Below, piece after piece: positions 9,035-17,045 of a DNA stretch of 64,000 nucleotides (position 1 is the first letter of the stretch; the number at the start of each line of letters is the position of its first letter). The notes beneath the pieces were generated by a model, which was not told the origin of the DNA, searched no databases, and was given only the letters and a program-made list of their open reading frames with translations. The DNA comes from VXPQ01 sp964608315 (GTDB taxonomy: Bacteria; Bacteroidota; Rhodothermia; Rhodothermales; VXPQ01): NCBI GenBank assembly GCA_964608315.1, contig CAZSNF010000002.1:179893-243892 (forward strand), written 5' to 3'. Position numbers and translations under genes: made by a program.

Positions 9035-9836
9035 GGCCTTGCTGTGCCTGTCGCCGGACGGTTTCAAAGCGTTCAACGCCGGGGCGGGATAACTCAACCA
9101 AGTCGTTGGCCTCAATCCTTTCTCTTTTACCACCGTGCAATTTCTGATTGAGAGACCATTCATCGTCCCGCTTTCCGACAAGCGCCAAAATACCCGCCCC
9201 GGTAATTTCTGCGGAATCCACATTGTACTTGCTACCGTCAATGCGAATGCGATATTTGTGCCCTTTGGGCGGACGGCGATCATTCTTGCCACATTCCTCA
9301 AGGTCAATGGCATCGTCAGAGGCAGGAGGAATGACAAAATACGAATCCGCATCTTGGACGACAATCGTCATATCATCCGAAATTTCCACATCCACGCCGT
9401 CTTCAATGTCAGCAAATAGACGACCCTGTGGAAACTTGTCATCGCGCTCTTTGAGGGCTTTACCCGTAATTTTCGCCTTGGTAAGAGCGAGATTGCGCGA
9501 CCCGTTGAACTCTGGCTTCACTTCATTGCGCAACGGCGGATTATCCTCAATAGGACTCTGTCCGACTACCAATCGCTCTCCTCCCCGAATGAGGAGATAT
9601 TCTCCTAATAGGAGGGGAATATCTATGCCGTCTTCACGGCCCAGGAAAATTCGTTCCTCGCTGCAATCAGCGATTTCGTAGAGGTCGTCTACGGAAACAA
9701 GCCCCGCAAGAATTGGTTTTTCCTGCCCGTCAATTTGAATAGTGGTCTGCATGCTGATCTGCCAATGGCTGCTGTTGTTGTTATTTTTCGCAAAATATTC
9801 GCAGTGTCCAGATACAGAGACCATTTTCGATCCCAA
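9027..9836 (-). CDS. Multi-ubiquitin-like (poly-Ubl) protein
   Basis: A 269-residue protein with about three consecutive beta-grasp-like units. Unit 1 starts at M29 (MQTTIQIDGQEKPI) and ends with LLIRGGERLVVG. Unit 2 spans roughly 110-180. Unit 3 (~193-262) matches the multiubiquitin family: HKYRIRIDGSKYNV, then EITGAGIL, LNQKLHGGKRE and LSRPGVERFET. The protein ends QQGHD, with no terminal GG; the JAB domain encoded downstream might trim it. It is the first gene of the operon and supplies the modifier for the E1 and E2-like partners. Start may be 9836, or 9752 (M29) if the poorly conserved N-terminal 28 residues are not translated. Neither start has a strong Shine-Dalgarno. Confidence 0.85.
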   Translation of the reverse strand: MGSKMVSVSGHCEYFAKNNNNSSHWQISMQTTIQIDGQEKPILAGLVSVDDLYEIADCSEERIFLGREDGIDIPLLLGEYLLIRGGERLVVGQSPIEDNPPLRNEVKPEFNGSRNLALTKAKITGKALKERDDKFPQGRLFADIEDGVDVEISDDMTIVVQDADSYFVIPPASDDAIDLEECGKNDRRPPKGHKYRIRIDGSKYNVDSAEITGAGILALVGKRDDEWSLNQKLHGGKRERIEANDLVELSRPGVERFETVRRQAQQGHD

Positions 9837-9949
9837 TTCTTATCTAAGAAACCACGAATATGGGTACTTATACTATCAAAGCTTACATTTTGTTCCCGAA
9901 ATTTCGCAAGCCGTTTTAGGTGCAGGGTTGCGGTGGATTACGCCGCCTT

Positions 9950-10290
9950 CGTCAGTGACTCTCATCTGTAGTATACGTCATCGGGCGTAAGGCTGTCAAG
10001 GCTCTGGTGGGGCGTTCTTCGTTGAAGTAGCGCAGGTAGTCGCCGATTCCCTTTTTGGCCTCGGCCACCGTCTCACCCGTAAGCCCATCAGCCGCATAAG
10101 ACGCGCAACACGGCTTCTGGCCACCGTATGCCCCCCTCGACCTGAGCCTGCTCTTTATGGGGCGGGAGCCGCCCGTCGAACGCTCCATGCAGATCGGTCG
10201 ATCTCTTTCATTATGGCAAAATTCTCTGCGCCCTCTCCTTTAGGCTAGTACACCGTGGAACGACTCAGCGACAGGGACACGCACTGACCG
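9950..10290 (-). pseudogene. IS3-family transposase (OrfB) remnant
   Basis: On the minus strand the frames show pieces of an IS3-type OrfB: SLSLSRSTVY followed by a stop, then FAIMKEIDR, then in another frame MERSTGGSRPIKSRL (the GSR motif before HTH_21), then a jump straight to GIGDYLRYFNEERPTRALTALRP, the C-terminal end of the integrase core. The DDE core is missing and there are an in-frame stop and at least one frameshift. It lies directly upstream of the poly-ubiquitin-like operon, so it may mark how that operon arrived. It is not functional. Confidence 0.75.
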
Positions 10291-10308
10291 AACCACCTCT
10301 ATCCTCTA

Positions 10309-10509
10309 TTACAATTGTTCACTCCATACCCTTCCAATCGGCACCTCAATCTTCCCCTCCATCCGCTGGGCCAACTCCCAATTGGCAGCGACGAGATTGC
10401 AGATCAACGCGATGGTGATCTGTTCGACCTGACTTTTGGGATCGGGCACCTTGCCCACGAGAATGTCGCGGGCGGTGTCGATGCGGCGTTTGGTGGCGGC
10501 GTCCAGCAT
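10309..10509 (-). pseudogene. Truncated HsdM-like N-terminus (type I methyltransferase fragment)
   Basis: A 66-codon frame starting MLDAATKRRIDTARDILVG and continuing KVPDPKSQVEQITIALI, which is the characteristic beginning of type I N6-adenine methyltransferase (HsdM) proteins, where YKFMDDMD would follow. Instead the frame switches to an unrelated tail (CNLVAANWELAQRM...) and stops at 10309. All methylase motifs are absent. It follows the Fic stop by one base on the same strand, as an hsdM gene next to fic would. I read it as a deletion junction in a former type I R-M locus. Confidence 0.65.
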
Positions 10510-10510
10510 A

Positions 10511-11401
10511 TCAGGTCCCGTAAACGAATTCGGCTCCGATCTTCCACACGCCCTTCTCGCGAAACGCGGGAATGGTCTGGCGACGGGCGGCGTTGGTGAC
10601 CGCAGGCGCCGAAAACCCATGCCGCCTGATGTAATCCGACAGCCGGACAATGACCTCTCCTCGCAAATAACTCAGCCTTTTGTGCAGGGATTCTGTGAGC
10701 GCCAACGCCAGCATACCTTCCATCGTCTTGGTCGCCTGGCGATTTCCGTATTCCCTGAATGCCTCATAGTACCGTTCTTTATCCGCATTGCGAAGAATAA
10801 GGCGCGGCAGGCCGAGCTGGATGAGTTGAAAATTTATGAGTACGCGCCCCAGGCGACCGTTGCCGTCGCAAAAAGGATGGATGGTCTCGAAATCGAGATG
10901 AAACCGCGCAATCTTGTCAAGGAAGTAGGAGCCGAGATCGCTGGAATATTCGGTAAGCAGATCGTCCATCATGTGTTCCACGCGTTCAGGCGCGGGCGCA
11001 ATGTGCATCCCCACGCGAACATATTCCCCCGGCTGACGAAAACGTCCGGCGATGCTGTCGTCAATGCCGCCGATGAGCATTCGATGCAAACGGAGTATCA
11101 GGTCTTTATTCAGCTCGCTGTTCCCGGCTTTGACGCGTTTGTATTCCATGACGCGAGCCAGATTCTTCGCCTTGAAGATTTCCCGTACAGACACGTTGCG
11201 GGACAGCATCTGCTCCAGCAGGATTCGTTCTGTTTCCTCAAGCGTAAGGGTTGAATTCTCGATCGCGTTCGAGTTGTACACGGTCTCGGGAATCTCCACT
11301 TCGTCGATCATGGCAAGCAACGATTCCTTGCCCCGGCGCAAAGTATCGTACGCCCGCTTCAGGTCCTGAATGCGGTTTTTTATGGGCCGGGCAATCGCCA
11401 T
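10511..11401 (-). CDS. Fic family AMP-transferase-like protein, intact
   Basis: A 296-residue class II Fic protein. Fic enzymes transfer AMP (or related groups) from nucleotides onto target-protein hydroxyls. The inhibitory helix motif SNAIENSTL (S-x-x-x-E-N) is near residue 45; the catalytic loop IHPFCDGNGRLGR is complete near 193-205. A C-terminal region from ~245 resembles the winged helix that many Fic proteins carry. It sits between fragments of hsdR (upstream) and hsdM (downstream) on the same strand, so it was probably part of a type I R-M operon; Fic genes are often found there. Two inverted-repeat operator-like sites lie just upstream (11418-11501). It is intact although its neighbours are decayed. 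Confidence 0.9.
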   Translation of the reverse strand: MAIARPIKNRIQDLKRAYDTLRRGKESLLAMIDEVEIPETVYNSNAIENSTLTLEETERILLEQMLSRNVSVREIFKAKNLARVMEYKRVKAGNSELNKDLILRLHRMLIGGIDDSIAGRFRQPGEYVRVGMHIAPAPERVEHMMDDLLTEYSSDLGSYFLDKIARFHLDFETIHPFCDGNGRLGRVLINFQLIQLGLPRLILRNADKERYYEAFREYGNRQATKTMEGMLALALTESLHKRLSYLRGEVIVRLSDYIRRHGFSAPAVTNAARRQTIPAFREKGVWKIGAEFVYGT

Positions 11402-11417
11402 ATCGTTATCGCATCGT

Positions 11418-11501
11418 ATTCACGGCAAATGGGCAAATATGCGTGAATGGACCCTGTGAAATGGGTGTCATTCACGGTTTTTCAGGTAAAATTCGTGAAT
11501 G
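11418..11501 (-). promoter_or_regulatory. Two identical-spacing inverted repeats upstream of fic
   Basis: Two palindromes with the same architecture: ATTCACG-N17-CGTGAAT at 11418-11448 and CATTCACG-N17-CGTGAATG at 11469-11501. Their centres are 52 bases apart, about five helical turns. An additional half-site GTGAAAT lies at 11456. They are 17 and 68 bases upstream of the fic start (11401, minus strand). This arrangement suggests a dimeric or tetrameric repressor, possibly the winged-helix part of the Fic protein itself. The palindromes are seen directly; the binding protein is inference. Confidence 0.7.
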
Positions 11502-11529
11502 AAAAACCGATCAGCCGTTTGGATGTTTC

Positions 11530-11765
11530 CCGGAAGCGCGTCGGGAGCTACGCCGACTTTTCGGCTCTCGTCGCGAAACAGGTCGAGGAAGTTGTGCTTG
11601 CGGGCGCCGCTTCCCTTGATCTGGATGAAATCGACGGGGAAAAGACGGGGCGGAATAAACCGCGTTTCAGCAGGTCCAGGCAATCGTAGCCAGTGGTCAT
11701 CATGCCGACCGTGACGCACGCGCGAAACTTGCTGGTGCGGTATTCATCCAGAAAATTGCGACGCC
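11530..11765 (-). pseudogene. HsdR (type I restriction subunit) fragment, frameshifted
   Basis: On the minus strand one frame reads RNFLDEYRTSKFRACVTVG, then MMTTGYDCLDLL and LFRPVFSP; the next frame continues VDFIQIKGSGARKHNFLDLF. Together these match the helicase motif V-VI region of HsdR/DEAD restriction subunits (FRACVTVGMMTTGYDCPDLL...FIQIKGRGTR). The frame changes near 11640, and the Walker A and nuclease parts are absent. With the hsdM piece at 10309 it shows that a type I R-M locus once surrounded fic. Confidence 0.75.
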
Positions 11766-11888
11766 CCGTGCTCGTTTCTCCACATCCTCGTATGCGCCCG
11801 CGCCCGGAATTCGGTACATTGCAAGCGGGCTGCGGCTCTTGTCCACGGCCCCTGTCCTCCGCCATTTCCCGCACCGCACCGCCAAACC

Positions 11889-12833
11889 ATGCCCCATCCC
11901 GCCATGACCCCTCCCGTCTTTTTCCTGTTGACAAGCCTGCTGACCTTGCCGGGCCTTGCGCTTGCGGCGTGCAGCGCGGACGCCGGAATAACACCCGAAG
12001 GACCGGAAGAAAACGCAAGCGATACGCTGCGCGTCCTGTCGTTCAATATCCGGTACGACAACCCGGAAGACGGGCCGGACGCCTGGCCCCATCGCAAGGA
12101 GGCGGTGGCGAACCTGATCCGGGACCGGGGAGTGGACGTCGCGGGCTTGCAGGAGGCGCTAAAGGGGCAGATCGACGATCTGCAAGCGCTACTGCCCGAA
12201 TACGCCTGGCTGGGCGTGGGCCGCGAGGACGGCATGGAGCAGGGGGAATTCGCCCCGATTTTCTACCGGCGCGACCGCCTGGACACCTTGCGGTGGGGCG
12301 CATTCTGGCTGTCTGAAACGCCGGATATTCCCGGAAGCCGATCCTGGGACGCGGCGCTGGAGCGCATCGCCACCTGGGCGGTATTCCGTGATCGGCAGAC
12401 CGGCGAAGCGTTTCTAACGGCCAACACGCATTTCGATCACCGGGGCGCCGAGGCCCGAACCCGCAGCGCGGAACTGATCACAGAACGCCTTGGAGCGCTG
12501 GCGACCGCCCGGTCGGAGGAACAGGATGACGAGGGAACCGGAAGCCTGCCCGTCGTGCTTACGGGGGATTTCAATGCCCGGGAAAACAGTGCGCCATACG
12601 CCGTGCTCACGGATGCGTTTTCCGACGCCCTGTACGCTTCGGAACAGCCCCACGAGGGGCCGATGTCCACCTGGAACGGTTTCGAGGCCATTGCGCCCGG
12701 CGCGCGCATAGACTACGTGTTCGTCGGCGCCGGCGTGCGCGTATACGCCCACCGCATCCTGCCGGACAAGACCGCCAATGGCCGCTTCCCCTCCGATCAC
12801 CTGCCGGCGCTGGCGGAGATTGGATTGGAGTAG
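11889..12833 (+). CDS. Endonuclease/exonuclease/phosphatase-family lipoprotein
   Basis: A 314-residue secreted protein of the EEP (DNase I/exonuclease III) superfamily. The N-terminus is a signal peptide ending in the lipobox LALAAC (C28), so it is likely anchored to a membrane. EEP motifs follow: LRVLSFNIRYD (Asn metal ligand), GLQEALKGQ (catalytic Glu), LTANTHFDH (His), VVLTGDFNA (Asp/Asn) and FPSDHLPALAEI (Asp-His). Members hydrolyse phosphodiester or phosphomonoester bonds; extracytoplasmic relatives are often annotated as sugar or lipid phosphatases or nucleases. The gene stands alone; downstream is a short duplicated copy of its 3' end. Confidence 0.9.
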   Translation: MPHPAMTPPVFFLLTSLLTLPGLALAACSADAGITPEGPEENASDTLRVLSFNIRYDNPEDGPDAWPHRKEAVANLIRDRGVDVAGLQEALKGQIDDLQALLPEYAWLGVGREDGMEQGEFAPIFYRRDRLDTLRWGAFWLSETPDIPGSRSWDAALERIATWAVFRDRQTGEAFLTANTHFDHRGAEARTRSAELITERLGALATARSEEQDDEGTGSLPVVLTGDFNARENSAPYAVLTDAFSDALYASEQPHEGPMSTWNGFEAIAPGARIDYVFVGAGVRVYAHRILPDKTANGRFPSDHLPALAEIGLE

Positions 12834-12913
12834 TAGCGTATCCCTGTAATGCACTGTGTCGGGCGTTTTGAGTGAGGGCCCGGCGCTGGCGGAAATCGGA
12901 CTGGAGGAATAGC
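12803..12913 (+). repeat. Duplicated 3' end of the EEP gene
   Basis: The last ~30 bases of the EEP gene (GCGCTGGCGGAGATTGGATT, then GGAGTAGTAGCG) recur at ~12886-12916 as GCGCTGGCGGAAATCGGACT followed by GGAGGAATAGCG. Both encode ALAEIGLE plus stop. The second copy has only synonymous-type differences, which suggests an old partial gene duplication. The rest of 12834-13101 shows no gene. Confidence 0.7.
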
Positions 12914-13101
12914 GCGATCAAGGGATAGTCTGGCAGGACAATCTCCGCAAAGGTCAATCCCGCGCCCCGACAATATCGCGGCTCCTGCGATACAACAGAG
13001 GAACGCTGCCGCCCGATTCGCCCGGCAACGGGATACCCTGCCGCGCCCGTAACGGACGATAGCCCCCCGTTGAAGCCTGCCCGGTCGTCAAGCCCCTCCC
13101 G

Positions 13102-14856
13102 TCAACCGGCAAAGTACAGGTACGCCGTCAGGATCAGGACCAGCACGAGCGCCGTGAACAGCACGTCTTTCCAGTCCCAGCTGGACCGCGAAGTGGACCG
13201 GTGCTCTTCCGTAAGCGTACCGAAGGTGAGCCCGCTGATCTGTTCGTACGCCGGAGGTTGCGTCAGGTAACTGACCCCGACCATCACCAGAACGCAAACG
13301 AGGAAGATCAAAAGGCTATAGTACTGGAAGAAGATGTTGTTGACGATCCACAGGAACGAACCCTCGGCGTAGCCAAAATCGTCCATCAGGGCGACGGGCG
13401 TATCCACCGCCAGCCGGAACACGCCAAGCGCGAACCCGACGAGCAGGGCGGCGAGGCATCCCTCCTTGTTCAGGCGCTTGTTGAAAATGCCCAGGAAAAA
13501 GACCACGAAAATAGGCGGCCCCAGATAGGCTTGCACGCCCTGCAAATAGTCGTACAGGCCGCGTCCCCCCTGAATGACCGGAATCCACGCCAGGCCGATC
13601 ACGACCATCGCCCCCGTGGCGATGCGGCCCATCCATACCAGGCGCCGCTCCGACGCGCCGGGACGCAGTCGGCTGTAGAAATCCATGGTGAAAAGCGTGG
13701 ACGAGGCGTTGAAGACGCCTGCGAGGGAACTCATCAGCGCCGCCAGCAGGCCGGCCACCACGATTCCCCGAATCCCCACGGGCAAAATGTGCGCCACAAG
13801 CAGGGGCAGCGCAGCCTGGGCGTTTTCCGTGACCAGTTCGCCCTCGGCGTTGAACATCGCGTCGCGAATGGACTGAACCTCGCCGGACTTCGCCAGCGCA
13901 AAGGCGATGATTCCGGGAATGATGAAAATAAAGACCGGAAGCAGCTTCAGAATGGCTGCGGCGATGGAGCCGCGCCGCGCTTCGGTTTCGTTGGGAGCGC
14001 CCAGTACGCGCTGTACGATGTATTGGTCGGTGGTCCAGTACCACAGGCCAATGATCGGCGCACAGAAAAGCATCCCCAGCCAGGGATATTGATTATTGAA
14101 ATACCACGCCATCGCATTTCCGTCCCGAATCGGCGCCCAGGTGGCGTTGATTCCTTCGGGCACCAGCGGCTTCCACAGATTGAACATTTCGGATCCGACG
14201 ATGGCCCGCAGTTCGCCCCATCCCCCGATAGCCTGCAACCCGAAGACGAGCACCAGAAACGAGCCCAGCACCAGAATAACGGTTTGCAGCGCTTCCGTGT
14301 ACGCCACGGCGCGCAACCCTCCCAGTACGCTGTAGGCCCCCGTGAAGAGGATGACCAGAATGGAGCCCAGCCAGAAACTGTTCATCCCCATAAAACTTAT
14401 CTCCGGCAACAGTACGCTGAACACCACGCCGCCCGCAAAAATGCCCACGGCGATCTTGGTCAGCACGTAGGCTACGAGGGAGATTACGGACAGGAGCGTA
14501 CGCGAGGCGGGAGAAAAACGCCGTTCGAGAAACTCCGGCATCGTGAACACTTTCGACCGCATGTAGAAAGGCGCCATCACCCACCCCAGCACGAGCAGGC
14601 ACCAGGCGTGCAATTCGTAGTGCGCCAGCGCTACGCCGTCGGTGGCCCCGGAACCGGCCAGCCCGACAAGGTGCTCCGAACCGATATTCGAAGCGAAAAT
14701 GGAGGCGCCCACGACAAACCATCCAAGGTGGCGGCCTGCGAGGAAATAATCCGTCGAGGTGTCCGTTTTTTGTCGGATCACCCACCAGGCCAGGCCTAAT
14801 ATCACCATGAAATAGGCGGCGATGATGATCCAGTCCAGCGTTGCAAGCGTGCTCAT
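13102..14856 (-). CDS. SSS-family sodium/solute symporter
   Basis: A 584-residue inner-membrane transporter of the solute:sodium symporter family (SLC5-like). It begins with a first membrane helix (TLDWIIIAAYFMVILGLAWWV), then the family motif STDYFLAGRHLGWFVVGASIFASNIG that contributes to the sodium and substrate sites, and continues through 13-14 hydrophobic helices, ending in one at the C-terminus. The segment SLAGVFNASSTLFTMDFY matches TM8 of sugar-type SSS transporters. Substrate is likely a sugar or sugar acid, given the divergently oriented xylose isomerase at 15118. The shared upstream region (14857-15117) holds a direct-repeat site that could control both. Confidence 0.93.
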   Translation of the reverse strand: MSTLATLDWIIIAAYFMVILGLAWWVIRQKTDTSTDYFLAGRHLGWFVVGASIFASNIGSEHLVGLAGSGATDGVALAHYELHAWCLLVLGWVMAPFYMRSKVFTMPEFLERRFSPASRTLLSVISLVAYVLTKIAVGIFAGGVVFSVLLPEISFMGMNSFWLGSILVILFTGAYSVLGGLRAVAYTEALQTVILVLGSFLVLVFGLQAIGGWGELRAIVGSEMFNLWKPLVPEGINATWAPIRDGNAMAWYFNNQYPWLGMLFCAPIIGLWYWTTDQYIVQRVLGAPNETEARRGSIAAAILKLLPVFIFIIPGIIAFALAKSGEVQSIRDAMFNAEGELVTENAQAALPLLVAHILPVGIRGIVVAGLLAALMSSLAGVFNASSTLFTMDFYSRLRPGASERRLVWMGRIATGAMVVIGLAWIPVIQGGRGLYDYLQGVQAYLGPPIFVVFFLGIFNKRLNKEGCLAALLVGFALGVFRLAVDTPVALMDDFGYAEGSFLWIVNNIFFQYYSLLIFLVCVLVMVGVSYLTQPPAYEQISGLTFGTLTEEHRSTSRSSWDWKDVLFTALVLVLILTAYLYFAG

Positions 14857-14994
14857 GTTGCGAATTCCGGAAGTGTTTCGTATTGATCGGATGAATTTTC
14901 CGTGGCTTTTAAGGAATCATGCGGCTTCCTTGTTCCGTGCGGAGCGCAGGGCCATCATTTCCAGTGCCTGAGCGGTACCCCAAAAAGGCGTCGG

Positions 14995-15040
14995 TTAAAT
15001 AATTAAGGACGAAATTTTACGGACCTAAATAATTTAAGAG
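14995..15040. promoter_or_regulatory. Direct-repeat operator-like site between symporter and xylA
   Basis: In the divergent intergenic region, TAAATAATTAAGGA (14996-15009) and TAAATAATTTAAGA (15026-15039) are near-identical direct repeats 30 bases apart (about three helical turns), in otherwise GC-rich DNA. They flank GAAATTTTAC. Also AAGGCG (14985-14990) and CGCCTT (15041-15046) face each other. The site is ~80 bases before xylA and ~140 before the symporter start. A pair of promoters or a regulator site is likely; which one is not decidable by eye. Confidence 0.45.
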
Positions 15041-15117
15041 CGCCTTATCGAGCGTTCCTTCGTACCTTACAGGCTTGAACAATCCTTGCCGTCGAAACCT
15101 TCCCTGGTGCGTTGTCC

Positions 15118-16287
15118 ATGTCCGATTCGTATCGCCCGCAACCCGAAGACAAGTTCACGTTCGGTCTCTGGACCGTCGGAAACGTGGGCCGGGATCCGTT
15201 CGGGGAGCCGGTCCGCGCCCCGTTCTCCCCCGTTGAAATCGTTCACATGCTGGCCGATGTGGGCGCCTACGGGGTCAATTTTCACGACAACGACCTGGTG
15301 CCCATCGACGCGACGGCCCGGGAACGGGACGAGATCGTACGATCCTTCAAGGAAGCGCTCGCCGAACGGGGCCTGAAAGTCCCTATGGCTACCACGAACC
15401 TGTTCACGGATCCCGCCTTCCGGGACGGCGCTTTTACCGCCAACGACCCGGCGGTCCGGGCGTACGCCATCCACAAGACGATGCGCGCCATGGACCTCGG
15501 CGTGGAATGCGGGGCCGCGACGTATGTTTTCTGGGGAGGCCGCGAAGGGACCGAATCCGACGCCACGAAGAACCCCGTGGACGCCCTGGCCTGGATGCGG
15601 GAGGCCCTGAATTTCCTGTGCGAATATGCGGTGGATCAGGGGTACGACCTGCGCTTCGCGCTGGAGCCCAAGCCGAACGAGCCGCGCGGCGACATCTATT
15701 TTCCCACGGTGGGCTCCATGCTGGGATTCATCGGTACGCTGGATCGTCCCGATATGGTGGGCGTAAATCCCGAAGTGGCCCACGAACATATGGCCGGACT
15801 GAACTTTACGCACGCCGTAGCGCAGGCGTGGGATGCGGGCAAGCTTTTCCATATCGACCTGAACGATCAGAATCCGGGCCGCTACGACCAGGATTTCCGG
15901 TTCGCCGCGCACAACCTCAAACCTGCGTTTTTCCTCGTGAAACTGCTGGAGGAGGTCGGCTACGACGGCCCGCGCCATTTCGACGCGCACGCCTATCGCA
16001 CCGAAGACGCCGAAGGGGTCAGGGATTTCGCGCGCGGGTGCATGAGGAGTTACCTGATCCTGAAGGAGAAGGCGCAGGCGTTCGCGGAAGACGAGGCCAT
16101 TCAGGCATTGCTTGCCGAAGCGCAGCAAGCCTCTGCAGAATTTCCGTCGTATGCGGGGGGCTATTCCCGGCAGGCGGCGGAAGCGCTCCGGGAACATTCC
16201 TTTGACCGGGCTCAACTGGCTTCCCGGGGCTTGGCCTACGAAAAAATCGACCAGTTGCTCACCGACCTTCTGCTCGGCGTACGTTAA
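15118..16287 (+). CDS. xylA: Xylose isomerase
   Basis: A 389-residue class I (short) xylose isomerase, converting D-xylose to D-xylulose. All catalytic and metal residues can be seen: FHDND (catalytic His and Asp), TYVFWGGREG, FALEPKPNEPRGD (Lys and Glu), NPEVAHEHMAG (His), LFHIDLNDQ (paired Asp), and RHFDAHAYRT (Asp). Length matches the actinobacterial-type enzyme. A TTG two codons upstream extends the frame, but the ATG at 15118 is preferred. The stop codon TAA at 16285-16287 overlaps the first base pairs of the interspersed element beginning at 16286, so the element ends exactly at the gene. No xylulokinase is in the window. Confidence 0.96.
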   Translation: MSDSYRPQPEDKFTFGLWTVGNVGRDPFGEPVRAPFSPVEIVHMLADVGAYGVNFHDNDLVPIDATARERDEIVRSFKEALAERGLKVPMATTNLFTDPAFRDGAFTANDPAVRAYAIHKTMRAMDLGVECGAATYVFWGGREGTESDATKNPVDALAWMREALNFLCEYAVDQGYDLRFALEPKPNEPRGDIYFPTVGSMLGFIGTLDRPDMVGVNPEVAHEHMAGLNFTHAVAQAWDAGKLFHIDLNDQNPGRYDQDFRFAAHNLKPAFFLVKLLEEVGYDGPRHFDAHAYRTEDAEGVRDFARGCMRSYLILKEKAQAFAEDEAIQALLAEAQQASAEFPSYAGGYSRQAAEALREHSFDRAQLASRGLAYEKIDQLLTDLLLGVR

Positions 16288-16545
16288 GGACACTCTGATT
16301 AAATCTGCTTCGATCAGCGCTTCACGTTCGTGCGTACAGGACATTGTGCTGGCGTCGTTGAAGTCAGCGGGAAACGCTGCGGATTCGGGGCATGGCGGAC
16401 GTGAAGCGCCCTTCGGGAGGCCGCGAGGGGTGCGCTGGCTGTGTCATTCCTCATTACATGGGGCCTGCCATGCTGCTTCGTCATTCCTTGCCAGCCCACC
16501 CCTCGCAAACCTCTGAACTTTGCACATTTAATCAGAGTATCCTTA
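16286..16545 (-). mobile_element. MITE-like element, copy A (reverse orientation)
   Basis: A 260-bp non-coding element with terminal inverted repeats AAGGACACTCTGATTAA (16286-16302) and its near-complement TTAATCAGAGTATCCTT (16529-16545). The reverse complement of the whole element aligns along its length with copies B (17912) and C (58138) and with the ends of D (63027), so this copy is inverted. Both outer edges extend to TTAAGG...CCTTAA, compatible with a TTAA target duplication. The inner part includes an inverted pair around GGAATGACGAAGCA / AATGAGGAATGACACAGCC. There is no transposase. It occupies nearly all of 16288-16625. Confidence 0.85.
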
Positions 16546-16625
16546 AGCGCCCCGATTTCCTGCTTCATTCGCCGCGCCTGCCCGATCTGCCGCCCATTCC
16601 GGTTTCATCCTGCACAAATACCGTT

Positions 16626-17018
16626 ATGTCGTCCCATTCCTCGTCCAACTATCAGTCCGACGCCCTGCGCACCTTGTCCCGGCAGTTTCACATAGGCAAC
16701 GGCAGCGACGAAGGCGCCGTATCGCCCGAATTGCTGCACGGGGCCATCGGCCTCGCTACCGAGGCGGGCGAGTTGCTGGACGCCATAAAACGCGCGCTCT
16801 ACTACGGAGGGACGCTCGACAAGCCCAACCTGGTCGAGGAATTGGGCGATCTCGAATGGTATATGGCCGTGATTCGGGATGCGCTCGGCGTCGATCAGGA
16901 AGAAGTGCAGCGCATCAATATTGCGAAACTGCGGGCGCGCTATCCAGAGAAGTTTAACACGGAAGAAGCCTACAACCGGGACCTCGACCGGGAGCGAAAG
17001 ATTGTAGAAAGGGGCTGA
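16626..17018 (+). CDS. MazG-like nucleotide pyrophosphohydrolase
   Basis: A 130-residue all-alpha NTP pyrophosphohydrolase of the MazG-like type. The metal-binding motif is split as usual: GLATEAGELLDAIKRA (Glu-x-x-Glu) and LVEELGDLEWYMAVIRDAL (Glu-x-x-Asp). The ATG at 16626 gives MSSHSSSNYQSDALRTLSRQ; upstream codons of the longer frame run through element copy A and are not genuine. Such enzymes hydrolyse (d)NTPs to monophosphates, for house-cleaning or stress response. It stands alone between the element and the convergent PEP-hydrolase-family gene. Confidence 0.9.
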   Translation: MSSHSSSNYQSDALRTLSRQFHIGNGSDEGAVSPELLHGAIGLATEAGELLDAIKRALYYGGTLDKPNLVEELGDLEWYMAVIRDALGVDQEEVQRINIAKLRARYPEKFNTEEAYNRDLDRERKIVERG

Positions 17019-17045
17019 CGCACCCCATGCCCCTTTATATCCCTT

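Noticed and set aside
8648..9364. A 238-codon version of the E2-like gene
   Set aside because: The upstream 110 codons are a shadow of the multi-ubiquitin-like gene; the overlapping ATG at 9034 is the natural start.
5272..9836. Type II CBASS (Cap2/Cap3)
   Set aside because: E1 and JAB are present, but there is no CD-NTase and no CBASS effector; a multi-ubiquitin-like gene leads the operon instead.
9837..9949. Promoter of the poly-ubiquitin-like operon
   Set aside because: AT-rich with a TATAAG, but no -35 at a sensible distance; too weak to list as a feature.
10309..10650. A 113-codon minus-strand gene starting at 10650
   Set aside because: The first 47 codons overlap the Fic gene out of frame; only the part from 10509 (HsdM-like start) is meaningful.
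13201..14799. A 532-codon plus-strand frame
   Set aside because: Antisense shadow of the SSS symporter; His/Gln/Arg-rich with no motif.
15067..16344. A 425-codon minus-strand frame
   Set aside because: Antisense to xylA; its first codons come from the end of element copy A.
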